Source: Pedobacter hartonius (GTDB lineage: Bacteria; Bacteroidota; Bacteroidia; Sphingobacteriales; Sphingobacteriaceae). Taken from it: DNA of 64,000 bases. The translations under genes and the position numbers were made by a program. Shown here in pieces: positions 26,831 to 34,241 of the stretch (its first letter is position 1; each line of letters begins with the position of its first letter). Under the pieces are notes generated by a model that was not told the origin of the DNA, searched no databases, and was given only the letters and a program-made list of their open reading frames with translations. The stretch covers positions 62,001 to 126,000 of the forward strand of contig NZ_FNRA01000011.1 of NCBI RefSeq assembly GCF_900107535.1, written 5' to 3'.

Positions 26831-27376
26831 ATTGCTACCTGTCAAAAATAGCATTTTAGGTATTTAATGAAAGGGTTTAGTGATAATATGTTTTACTGAT
26901 TAGATAAGACAGGATATCAAAACTTCAGAAATGTTGGATTCTTGTATGACAACTGTCCATTTCTGCATAGGGCAGATGCAGTTTGCAATAATTATAAAAA
27001 GGAATTCAGTAAGGTTTAAAAGGTGTATAAATAATATCTGCAACAAATATAAGACGATTTTATAATGGGTATAAAACGTGTTTGTAACGACTGATTGTCA
27101 TTTAAAACTCGTTTCATACCCTATTCATACCCGTTCCAAACCCCTTTCAAACAGAACGAAAATATAACAAAATTATATTCATATTACGTTATAAGCTATT
27201 CCTGTTTATGGCGCTGATCATATCTCATATTGCTGTTGATCCTGCAATTTGAAGATGCCAGAAAAATTTAGCCCGTATACTTATGACTTTAATAATCCAT
27301 TGACCAGGTTTCAAGCCCTCCCGCTAAACAGGTGTGAATCAATATTTAAGATTATTTCAATTATTTGCGATATCGT
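26831..27376. other. long intergenic region between purN and rpsT
   Basis: About 550 nt with no credible gene. A 68-codon open frame from 27249 runs across the rpsT promoter and is rejected. The region holds the purN upstream sequence, an 11-bp-phased repeat cluster (27067-27154) and then AT-rich sequence. Confidence 0.6.
27067..27154. promoter_or_regulatory. 11-bp-phased direct repeats, opposed arrays
   Basis: Forward units start at 27113 (TTCATACCC), 27124 (TTCATACCC), 27135 (TCCAAACCC) and 27146 (TTCAAACAG), exactly 11 bp apart. On the reverse strand of 27067-27087 two related units (TTACAAACA, TTTATACCC) face them, also 11 bp apart. An 11-bp direct repeat is the usual site geometry of OmpR/PhoB-family regulators. 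The target gene could be purN (leftward) or rpsT (rightward). Confidence 0.5.
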
Positions 27377-27408
27377 TTTGCATTTTAAAAACTTAAGTTC
27401 TATATTTG
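27377..27408 (+). promoter_or_regulatory. rpsT promoter
   Basis: TTTG at 27377-27380 and TATATTTG at 27401-27408, separated by 20 nt, match the Bacteroidota -33/-7 consensus exactly. The leader to the rpsT ATG is about 83 nt. Confidence 0.8.
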
Positions 27409-27497
27409 CAGTCCGAAAAAAAGAGAAAGATAAGGTAAAAGGAGATTCGGATTAATCACCAATACCTTAATTATATAAAATATTATTATACTAAAAA

Positions 27498-27752
27498 ATG
27501 GCAAATCATAAATCATCTTTAAAAAGAATAAGAGCAAACGCTACTAAACGTTTACGTAACAGGTACCAAGCAAAAACAACGCGTACTTTTATTAAAAGAT
27601 TACGTGCTTCTGTAGATAAAACATCAGGTCAGGAGTTATTGCCTAAAGTAATTTCTATGCTGGATCGTTTGGCTAAGAAAAACGTTATTCACAAAAACAA
27701 AGCTGCCAACAACAAATCGAAATTAACTAAATTTGTTAACGGCTTAAAATAG
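27498..27752 (+). CDS. rpsT: 30S ribosomal protein bS20
   Basis: 84 residues, very basic. It starts MANHKSSLKRIRANA, has LRNRYQAKTTRTFIKRLR, and ends with the typical VIHKNKAANNKSKLTKFV. It binds 16S rRNA in the body of the small subunit. It has its own strong promoter and is followed 19 nt later by a strong terminator, so it is monocistronic. Confidence 0.97.
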   Translation: MANHKSSLKRIRANATKRLRNRYQAKTTRTFIKRLRASVDKTSGQELLPKVISMLDRLAKKNVIHKNKAANNKSKLTKFVNGLK

Positions 27753-27771
27753 AATTAAGTTTACAATATTG

Positions 27772-27808
27772 AAAACGGGATAGGCTTTGGCTTATCCCGT
27801 TTTTTTTG
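27772..27808 (+). terminator. rho-independent terminator after rpsT
   Basis: AAAACGGGATA pairs with TATCCCGTTTT around a short loop, then a T8 run. The radC ATG lies only 4 nt beyond the T-run. Confidence 0.9.
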
Positions 27809-27811
27809 TTT

Positions 27812-28510
27812 ATGGTAAAAAATGAACAAAAAGTGGGGATCAAATCCCTTTCAATAACCCAGCGGCCCAGGGAAAAACTATTGTTGAACGGACGAAGGTC
27901 TTTGTCCGATGCCGAACTGATTGCGATATTAATAGGTTCCGGAAGCCCTCATGAATCTGCCGTGGAATTGGCTCAGCGCGTGCTGGCTAAATATGATCAC
28001 AGCCTGTCCAATCTGGGGAGGGTCTCTGTCAATGATCTTAAAAGTTTTCATGGTATAGGTACAGCAAAAGCGATAGCTATCATTGCAGCTTTGGAGCTTG
28101 GCCGCCGGAGGAAAGACGTGCATGATAAACAGAAGCCAAAAATCACCTGTTCCAAAGATGCCTTTGAAATCATGCACCCTAAACTGGCAGACCTGGATCA
28201 CGAGGAATTCTGGATCATGATGCTGGACTCGGCAAATGGAGTAATCAGCAATGCGATGATCAGTAAAGGCGGCAGGGCAGGAACCATAGCTGATCCGAAG
28301 ATTATCTATAAAACTGCCTTAGATCATCATGCAGCTTATCTTCTCCTGTTCCATAACCATCCTTCCGGCAACCTTAATCCGAGTGAAGAAGATGTCAGGA
28401 TCACCAAAAAGCTGATTGAAGTTGGAAAGACGATGGATCTCTTTGTACTGGACCATCTGATCATAGCCGGTGATTCCTATGTGAGCCTGGCAGATGATGC
28501 TTTTATTTAA
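27812..28510 (+). CDS. radC: RadC-family JAB domain protein
   Basis: 232 residues. The ATG at 27812 is chosen over an in-frame TTG at 27806 that lies in the terminator T-run. The N-terminal helix-hairpin-helix-like part (about 12-80) includes SFHGIGTAKAI. The C-terminal MPN/JAMM domain has the metal motif HNHPSGNLNPSEED. Historically named for DNA repair, but no repair role is established for the family; JAMM proteins are metal-dependent hydrolases. Confidence 0.93.
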   Translation: MVKNEQKVGIKSLSITQRPREKLLLNGRRSLSDAELIAILIGSGSPHESAVELAQRVLAKYDHSLSNLGRVSVNDLKSFHGIGTAKAIAIIAALELGRRRKDVHDKQKPKITCSKDAFEIMHPKLADLDHEEFWIMMLDSANGVISNAMISKGGRAGTIADPKIIYKTALDHHAAYLLLFHNHPSGNLNPSEEDVRITKKLIEVGKTMDLFVLDHLIIAGDSYVSLADDAFI

Positions 28511-28564
28511 CAGCAATTATCAGGTGATTATGGGCGAATTCATATAGCGCAAAGCATTATTTTA

Positions 28565-28572
28565 TATCTTTG
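28565..28572 (+). promoter_or_regulatory. probable pheT -7 element
   Basis: TATCTTTG matches TAnnTTTG 22 nt before the pheT ATG. The -33 TTTG is not obvious. Confidence 0.45.
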
Positions 28573-28594
28573 CATTTTAGATCGAGATTATAAC

Positions 28595-30994
28595 ATGAAG
28601 ATATCATATAACTGGCTTAAACAATTCATACAAACAGACCTGACACCGCAGGAACTTTCGCTGATACTGACCAATATTGGTCTGGAAGTGGAAAGCCTTG
28701 AAAAAGTACAACCTGTTGTGGGCGGGCTTGAAGGATTAGTGATTGGCCATGTGCTGACCTGTGTTCAGCATCCCAATGCAGACCGGCTGAGGGTGACTAC
28801 CGTAAACGTTGGTGCTGCAGCAGCGATACAGGTGGTTTGTGGTGCGCCAAATGTTGCTGAAGGGCAGAAAGTGGTAGTGGCAACTGTAGGCACTACGGTT
28901 TATCCAAATGAAGGAGAGCCTTTCCAGATCAATAAATCCAAGATCAGGGGAGAGGTTTCTGAGGGAATGATCTGTGCAGAAGATGAAATTGGCCTGGGCG
29001 GTTCGCATGCTGGTATCATGGTGCTGGAAGCGGATGCTGTGACCGGTATGCCGGCCAAAGAATATTTCAAAATGGAAGATGATTATCTTTTTGAGATCGG
29101 ATTAACGCCTAACAGGGCGGATGCGGCCTCACACCTTGGTGTGGCAAGAGACCTGGCGGCCTATCTGAGAACTGAGCTGACCATGCCGGATATCTCGGCC
29201 TTCAAAACAACCAATGAGAATTTAACGGTTACCGTTGATGTTCAGGATACGGATGCCTGCCCGCGTTACAGCAGTGTATCTATTGCCGGTGTAACGGTGA
29301 AGACATCACCGGAATGGCTGCAGGACAGATTAAAGGTAATCGGTATCCGCCCGATCAATAACATCGTGGATATCACAAATTATGTATTACATGATCTGGG
29401 CCAGCCTTTGCATGCCTTTGATGCAGATGAGATTGCCGGTAAGCAGATCATTGTAAAAAAGGTGGCGGATAAAACACCATTTATTACCCTTGACGGGATT
29501 ACCCGTGAACTTTCGGCCGATGACCTGATGATCTGTGACGCAGATAAACCAGTGACCATTGCCGGGGTATACGGAGGTAAAAATTCAGGTGTTACTGCAA
29601 AAACAACAAACATATTTTTAGAAAGCGCGTATTTCAATGCTGTATCTGTACGTAAGACGTCTAAACGCCATTCTCTGAAAACTGATGCCTCTTTCCGTTA
29701 TGAAAGGGGAACTGATCCGGAGATGACCCTGACCGCATTAAAAAGAGCAGCCCTGCTGATCCGGGAACTTGCAGGCGGAGAAATTTCATCCGCTGTCGGA
29801 GATGTATATCCCCAGCCTGTAGCCCCGTTTGACGTCGAGGTAAGTTATGCGAATATCACAGGGCTTATCGGCGCGGCTATTCCGGACCAGGAAATTAAAG
29901 CTATTATTACCTCCCTGGGGATAAAGGTAGCTGCTGAAACAGAGGGAGGCCTTTCATTGAAAGTGCCAAGTTTTAAAGTAGATGTAACCCGCGAATGTGA
30001 TGTGACTGAAGAAGTACTGAGGATTTACGGATATAACAATATTGAGATCCCTGCCAAAATCAACGCTTCACTATCATTTACGTCTAAACCTGATAAAGAG
30101 CAGACGCAGCATGTCATTGCTGATATGCTTACCGCAAATGGTTACCTGGAGATCATGTGCAATTCACTGACCAAAGATGTTTATTCCAAAAGTCCTGAAG
30201 AGGCCGTGCGGATACTGAACGCTTTGAGTATAGATCTGAATGTGATGCGCCAAAGCCTGCTGATGCCTGCAATGGAAAGCGTAGCCTATAACCAGAACAG
30301 GAAGAGCCCCGATGTTAAATTCTATGAGTTCGGAAAAACATATCATTTGATCAATGAGAAATATGTGGAGCGTCCAAGGTTACTGATCATGCTTTCCGGT
30401 GCTGCTGATGCTGAATCATGGAGCCAGAAACAGACGCCGGTAACGTTTTATCATATCAAAGCTGCAGTGGATGCTGTGATGGGCAGACTCGGAATCACCA
30501 ATTACCAGACGGAAGAACTGAGCGATGAAAATTTCGCCTTCGGACTGAAATATTTCAGGGGGCCGCAGCCTATCGTTTCTTTTGGTGCGGTAACGGCGGC
30601 CGACAAAAAACTGGCTGATGTGGATAAGGATGTTTATTATGCAGATTTCGACTGGGCATTGCTGCTTGACATCGTCAGGAAGAACAAAGTGATCAGTAAA
30701 GAGATTCCTAAATACCCTGCCGTAAGGAGGGACCTTTCTATGCTGGTAGATACTGATGTTACTTTTGATGCGCTGAAAACGATCGCTTTTAAAACGGAAA
30801 AGAAACTGCTGAAAAATGTGCAGGTGTTTGATGTATATGTAGGGGATAAGCTGCCGGATAATAAAAAATCGTACGCTTTGAATTTTACACTTCAGGACGA
30901 TCAGCAAACCTTAACAGATAAGCAAATTGATGCCGTTATGCAAAAGATTATAGCTAACTTAGCGCAAACAGCGAAAGCAGAGATCAGAAAGTAA
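28595..30994 (+). CDS. pheT: phenylalanyl-tRNA synthetase beta subunit
   Basis: 799 residues, of the usual bacterial length. An N-terminal tRNA-binding OB fold (about 40-150) has HPNADRLRV and VVCGAPN. The B3/B4 editing domain has ITNYVLHDLGQPLHAFDAD, then a B5 domain, the catalytic-like core, and a C-terminal FDX-ACB anticodon-binding domain starting around KYPAVRRDLSMLVD. It joins PheS to charge tRNA-Phe. pheS is not nearby in this window, as is common in Bacteroidota. Confidence 0.97.
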   Translation: MKISYNWLKQFIQTDLTPQELSLILTNIGLEVESLEKVQPVVGGLEGLVIGHVLTCVQHPNADRLRVTTVNVGAAAAIQVVCGAPNVAEGQKVVVATVGTTVYPNEGEPFQINKSKIRGEVSEGMICAEDEIGLGGSHAGIMVLEADAVTGMPAKEYFKMEDDYLFEIGLTPNRADAASHLGVARDLAAYLRTELTMPDISAFKTTNENLTVTVDVQDTDACPRYSSVSIAGVTVKTSPEWLQDRLKVIGIRPINNIVDITNYVLHDLGQPLHAFDADEIAGKQIIVKKVADKTPFITLDGITRELSADDLMICDADKPVTIAGVYGGKNSGVTAKTTNIFLESAYFNAVSVRKTSKRHSLKTDASFRYERGTDPEMTLTALKRAALLIRELAGGEISSAVGDVYPQPVAPFDVEVSYANITGLIGAAIPDQEIKAIITSLGIKVAAETEGGLSLKVPSFKVDVTRECDVTEEVLRIYGYNNIEIPAKINASLSFTSKPDKEQTQHVIADMLTANGYLEIMCNSLTKDVYSKSPEEAVRILNALSIDLNVMRQSLLMPAMESVAYNQNRKSPDVKFYEFGKTYHLINEKYVERPRLLIMLSGAADAESWSQKQTPVTFYHIKAAVDAVMGRLGITNYQTEELSDENFAFGLKYFRGPQPIVSFGAVTAADKKLADVDKDVYYADFDWALLLDIVRKNKVISKEIPKYPAVRRDLSMLVDTDVTFDALKTIAFKTEKKLLKNVQVFDVYVGDKLPDNKKSYALNFTLQDDQQTLTDKQIDAVMQKIIANLAQTAKAEIRK

Positions 30995-31045
30995 TTTTAT
31001 TTGTTACTTTTAAAAAAAATTACAGACACAATCAACTTATTTAAA

Positions 31046-31336
31046 ATGTCTTCGGTCGCGGAACAATTAAACTCAGTATTACATAAAACTGCTCGCTTAA
31101 TAGAGCTCTGTAATGCCTTACAGGAAGAAAATGAGTTGTTAAAGCAGGAGAATGCGTCAGTTAAATTGGCTTTGAATGCTTCTAAGGCAAAAAATTCTGA
31201 TCTTGATGAAAAGATGAGGGTGCTGAAACTGGCAAAGAGTATTGAAGGAACAAGCGAGAAGACACTTGATATAAAGCAAAAAATTAACGATTTTGTGCGT
31301 GAAATCGATAAATGTGTAGTGTTGCTGAAAAAATAA
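31046..31336 (+). CDS. small coiled-coil protein upstream of zapA
   Basis: 96 residues from the ATG at 31046; an upstream in-frame TTG at 31001 lies next to the pheT stop and adds 15 non-helical residues. The whole protein is a heptad-rich coiled-coil (LIELCNALQEENELLKQENA). It lies 32 nt ahead of zapA, in an arrangement common in Bacteroidota. A division-related, ZapB-like partner role is a guess from size, coiled-coil and position. Confidence 0.75.
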   Translation: MSSVAEQLNSVLHKTARLIELCNALQEENELLKQENASVKLALNASKAKNSDLDEKMRVLKLAKSIEGTSEKTLDIKQKINDFVREIDKCVVLLKK

Positions 31337-31368
31337 GGAATACACCGATTTTGAAACAAAGCTAAGAA

Positions 31369-31659
31369 ATGGGAGAAATCTCGATTAAAATAACTATTTC
31401 AGACCGTATCTACCCATTAAAGGTGAATATGGAAGAGGAAGAAATTGTAAGGCGGGCAGCCAAAATTATTAATGAGCGCATAAAGGACTATCAGGAAAAT
31501 TATGCGGTCAGAGATAAACAGGATTTGCTATCCATGGCAGTGTTGCACTATGCGACAGCTGTATTAAGGGTAGAAAATAAGGTGCAGGATCAGGATACTG
31601 CAGTAGCTGAAAAAGTTGAAGAATTAGATAGTTTATTGAACGATTTCTTTACGAAGTAG
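31369..31659 (+). CDS. zapA: cell division protein ZapA
   Basis: 96 residues. N-terminal beta-hairpin domain EISIKITISDRIYPLKVN, then EEEIVRRAAKIINERIKDYQ and a C-terminal coiled-coil, the standard ZapA layout. ZapA binds and bundles FtsZ at the division ring. A structured RNA candidate follows it. Confidence 0.9.
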   Translation: MGEISIKITISDRIYPLKVNMEEEEIVRRAAKIINERIKDYQENYAVRDKQDLLSMAVLHYATAVLRVENKVQDQDTAVAEKVEELDSLLNDFFTK

Positions 31660-31691
31660 ATCGTTTATTGTTTCAATAGCATAAGAGATTT

Positions 31692-31836
31692 AACCGTTGT
31701 TAAGTTTTTAGTTTCATTGTTTAGGTGATTTTTGAATACTTGTATTATATTGTGGCTTTTTAGCTGCGATTTGAATTTTGCAAGTTTCAGAACGGTATGC
31801 AGTGAAATTAAAATTTAACAGCGGTTTTTTGTTTTT
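31692..31836 (+). ncRNA. ssrS: candidate 6S RNA (6S-Flavo-like)
   Basis: Hand folding gives a rod. A 27-bp closing helix pairs 31692-31719 with 31800-31826, with one bulged T and several G-U pairs. Inside it is a large open bubble (about 31720-31733 against 31784-31799), then a second helix GAATACTTG/CAAGTTTC, then an apical hairpin at about 31751-31770 with a TTTT loop. Closing stem, central bubble and apical stem are the 6S architecture. The helix ends in T-rich sequence. The RNA follows zapA, as ssrS neighbours zapA in E. coli. It has no coding capacity. A different structured RNA remains possible. Confidence 0.65.
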
Positions 31837-31924
31837 ACAACAAAAGAGAGAGAATTGATCAAACTAGCATGAGCATCTTAAATGATAGTATGTTTATGCG
31901 GGTTTTTTATATATATAAATTAAA

Positions 31925-33487
31925 ATGGAAATAGTAGCAATAATTGGATATGTCATGACCAGCTTAATCGTTGGTATACTAATAGGCAGATATCTGTTGC
32001 GCAGCCTGCTGAAAAAGCAGGAGATCGCCGCACAGAGTAAAGTGAAAAAAATATTAAAAGAGGCAGAGAGCCATGCCGAGATCCTGAAGAAAGACAGGTT
32101 GCTGGAAGCTAAGGAGAAATTCTTACAGCTGAAAACAGAGCATGAGCAGGAAGTGAATGCAAAGAATAACCAGGTAAACCAGCGTGAAAATGCGATCAAG
32201 CAAAAAGAACAGTCGGTAAACCAGCGTTTGGAGAACATGAACCGCAAGGAACAGGAACTGGATAACCACAAAAAGAACCTGGAAAAACAAACCGATATTG
32301 CAGTTAAAAAACAGGAGGAAGTAGAATTGCTGAAAAACCAGCATGTGAAACAACTGGAAACTATTGCAGGTTTAAGTGCCGAAGAAGCCAAAAACCAGTT
32401 GGTGGAAAACATGAAACAGGAAGCGAGAACACAGGCCATGATCCAGGTAAAGGATATTGTGGACGAGGCTAAGCTGACTGCAACAAAAGAAGCAAAAAAA
32501 GTAGTGATCCAGACCATACAGCGTACAGCTGTAGAGGCAGCAATTGAAAATACGGTATCTATCTTCCATATTGAAAGTGATGAGATCAAAGGACGTGTAA
32601 TTGGCCGTGAGGGTAGAAATATCCGTGCACTGGAAGCTGCTACAGGTATCGAGATCATCGTAGATGATACCCCTGAAGCAATCATTCTTTCGGGTTTTGA
32701 TCCGGTAAGAAGGGAGATCGCGCGTTTGGCACTGCACCGTCTGGTTACTGACGGGCGTATACACCCGGCCCGTATTGAAGAGGTAGTAGCAAAAACAAAG
32801 AAACAGATCGAAGATGAGATCGTAGAGATCGGTGAGCGTACCGTAATTGATTTGGGTATCCACGGACTGCACCCTGAACTGATCAGGATGGTGGGCCGTA
32901 TGCGTTACCGCTCGTCATACGGACAGAACCTGCTGCATCACTCCCGTGAGGTGGCTAACTTCTGCGCTACTATGGCGGCGGAGTTAGGGCTGAATGCTAA
33001 AATGGCTAAACGTGCCGGATTACTACATGATATAGGTAAAGTGCCTGATGATAACCCTGAATTGCCACACGCAATCCTGGGTATGCAGCTGGCTGAAAAA
33101 TATAAGGAACACCCTGAGATCTGTAATGCAATCGGTGCCCACCATGATGAAATAGAGATGACCTCAATGATCTCTCCGATCATCCAGGCTTGTGATGCAA
33201 TATCAGGAGCACGCCCGGGAGCAAGACGTGAGGTAGTGGAAAGTTATATCAAACGTTTGAAAGAACTGGAAGAACTGGCGCTTTCTTATCCCGGAGTTGA
33301 AAAAACATTCGCTATCCAGGCCGGTAGAGAGCTGAGGGTTGTTGTAGAAAGTGAAAGGGTAACAGATCAGCAGGCAGAATTGCTTGCAGCTGATATCTCT
33401 AACCGTATCCAGACAGAAATGACCTATCCGGGACAGATTAAAGTTACGGTGATCAGGGAAACCAGATCGGTAGCTTTTGCCAAGTAG
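31925..33487 (+). CDS. rny: ribonuclease Y
   Basis: 520 residues. An N-terminal membrane helix (about 3-22) is followed by a long coiled-coil (about 30-200), a KH domain with GRVIGREGRNIRALEAATG, and an HD domain with LLHHSREVANFCATMAA and the metal pair in GLLHDIGKVPD. It is an endoribonuclease that starts mRNA decay at the membrane. It ends at a clear terminator. Confidence 0.97.
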   Translation: MEIVAIIGYVMTSLIVGILIGRYLLRSLLKKQEIAAQSKVKKILKEAESHAEILKKDRLLEAKEKFLQLKTEHEQEVNAKNNQVNQRENAIKQKEQSVNQRLENMNRKEQELDNHKKNLEKQTDIAVKKQEEVELLKNQHVKQLETIAGLSAEEAKNQLVENMKQEARTQAMIQVKDIVDEAKLTATKEAKKVVIQTIQRTAVEAAIENTVSIFHIESDEIKGRVIGREGRNIRALEAATGIEIIVDDTPEAIILSGFDPVRREIARLALHRLVTDGRIHPARIEEVVAKTKKQIEDEIVEIGERTVIDLGIHGLHPELIRMVGRMRYRSSYGQNLLHHSREVANFCATMAAELGLNAKMAKRAGLLHDIGKVPDDNPELPHAILGMQLAEKYKEHPEICNAIGAHHDEIEMTSMISPIIQACDAISGARPGARREVVESYIKRLKELEELALSYPGVEKTFAIQAGRELRVVVESERVTDQQAELLAADISNRIQTEMTYPGQIKVTVIRETRSVAFAK

Positions 33488-33508
33488 GTGTAAACAATAT
33501 AAAATGAT

Positions 33509-33538
33509 AAAGCGACGGGTGATCCTGTCGCTTTTTTT
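33509..33538 (+). terminator. terminator after rny
   Basis: AAAGCGACGGG pairs with CCTGTCGCTTT (one G-U pair), followed by a T-run, 22 nt past the rny stop. Confidence 0.85.
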
Positions 33539-33588
33539 ATTTTTGGATATTTCTGATAATCTATGCCCGCGATGGTTATTTTTGCACG

Positions 33589-34116
33589 ATGAAGAAGGAA
33601 CGTAAAATTGTAACTAAAACAGCGCCTAAGAGAGAAATTGATATGCTCTTTGCAGAATATGCAGCAAGCAGGCAGCACCCTTCCAACCGTTTGATCCATT
33701 GGGTATGTATCCCGCTGATCATATTCAGTATTCTCGGTCTCGCCTGGTCAGTCCCTTTCCCTCATCTGGAATTCTTAGGGAAGTACAACGGTTTTTTAAA
33801 CTGGGCTTCCTTTTTAATCGCTTTCTCCGGTTATTATTATTACAGGCTCTCTCCTGTGCTTTCTTATATGATGCTTTTGCTGGTTTTCGCGCTGTCGCTG
33901 ATCGTTGTACAGTTTGAAAAATGGGCTTTAACGGGCGGACCGGCACTTTGGCTCGTTTGTCTGGTTGTCCTGCTGTTTGCTTCCGGAGGCTTGTTTATCG
34001 GGCAGAAGATAGAAGGGAAGAAGACTTCAGTCCTGAGCAGTGTTAAATCCGTGTTAATCGGGCCAATTTGGCTGTTGGAGATTTTTTCTATTAAAATCGG
34101 ATTAAAACGGCATTAA
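33589..34116 (+). CDS. Mpo1-like (DUF962) membrane protein
   Basis: 175 residues with about four membrane helices. The family signature is near the N-terminus: FAEYAASRQHPSNRLIHWVCIPLI; the HPxNxxIHxxGIP-like block holds the metal-binding histidines of Mpo1. Yeast Mpo1 is an Fe-dependent dioxygenase in alpha-oxidation of 2-hydroxy fatty acids. The bacterial role is inferred from the family. Its last 27 nt form the start of the phased repeat array upstream of the next gene. Confidence 0.85.
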   Translation: MKKERKIVTKTAPKREIDMLFAEYAASRQHPSNRLIHWVCIPLIIFSILGLAWSVPFPHLEFLGKYNGFLNWASFLIAFSGYYYYRLSPVLSYMMLLLVFALSLIVVQFEKWALTGGPALWLVCLVVLLFASGGLFIGQKIEGKKTSVLSSVKSVLIGPIWLLEIFSIKIGLKRH

Positions 34117-34177
34117 AACAAGTTTAAACGCATATTTAAGAGGAATTAAAATGAAATTAAAATCGGATTAAAATGTA
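34090..34177 (+). promoter_or_regulatory. eight 11-bp-phased ATTAAAA repeats
   Basis: ATTAAAA occurs at 34090, 34101, 34112, 34145, 34156 and 34167. The two missing phases are filled by degenerate copies TTTAAAC (34123) and ATTTAAG (34134). This gives eight consecutive units at exactly 11 bp. The array ends about 35 nt before a -7 element (34212-34219) that lacks a -33 box, the expected geometry for an activator-dependent promoter of an OmpR/PhoB-family regulator. Confidence 0.65.
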
Positions 34178-34211
34178 ATGTGACTCTAATGTATTCTTAA
34201 CACTGTGGTAA

Positions 34212-34219
34212 TAGCTTTG
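34212..34219 (+). promoter_or_regulatory. -7 element of the TonB receptor gene
   Basis: TAGCTTTG matches TAnnTTTG. No TTTG occurs at -33; the phased repeats reach this position instead. Confidence 0.5.
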
Positions 34220-34241
34220 CCCTAATTCAAATCAAAGGCAA

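Noticed and set aside
27249..27455. 68-codon open frame upstream of rpsT
   Set aside because: It runs across the exact-match rpsT promoter (27377-27408) and its sequence does not look like a protein family.
31894..32685. 263-codon hydrophobic reverse frame inside rny
   Set aside because: Ser/Phe-rich antisense of the rny coiled-coil; not a gene.
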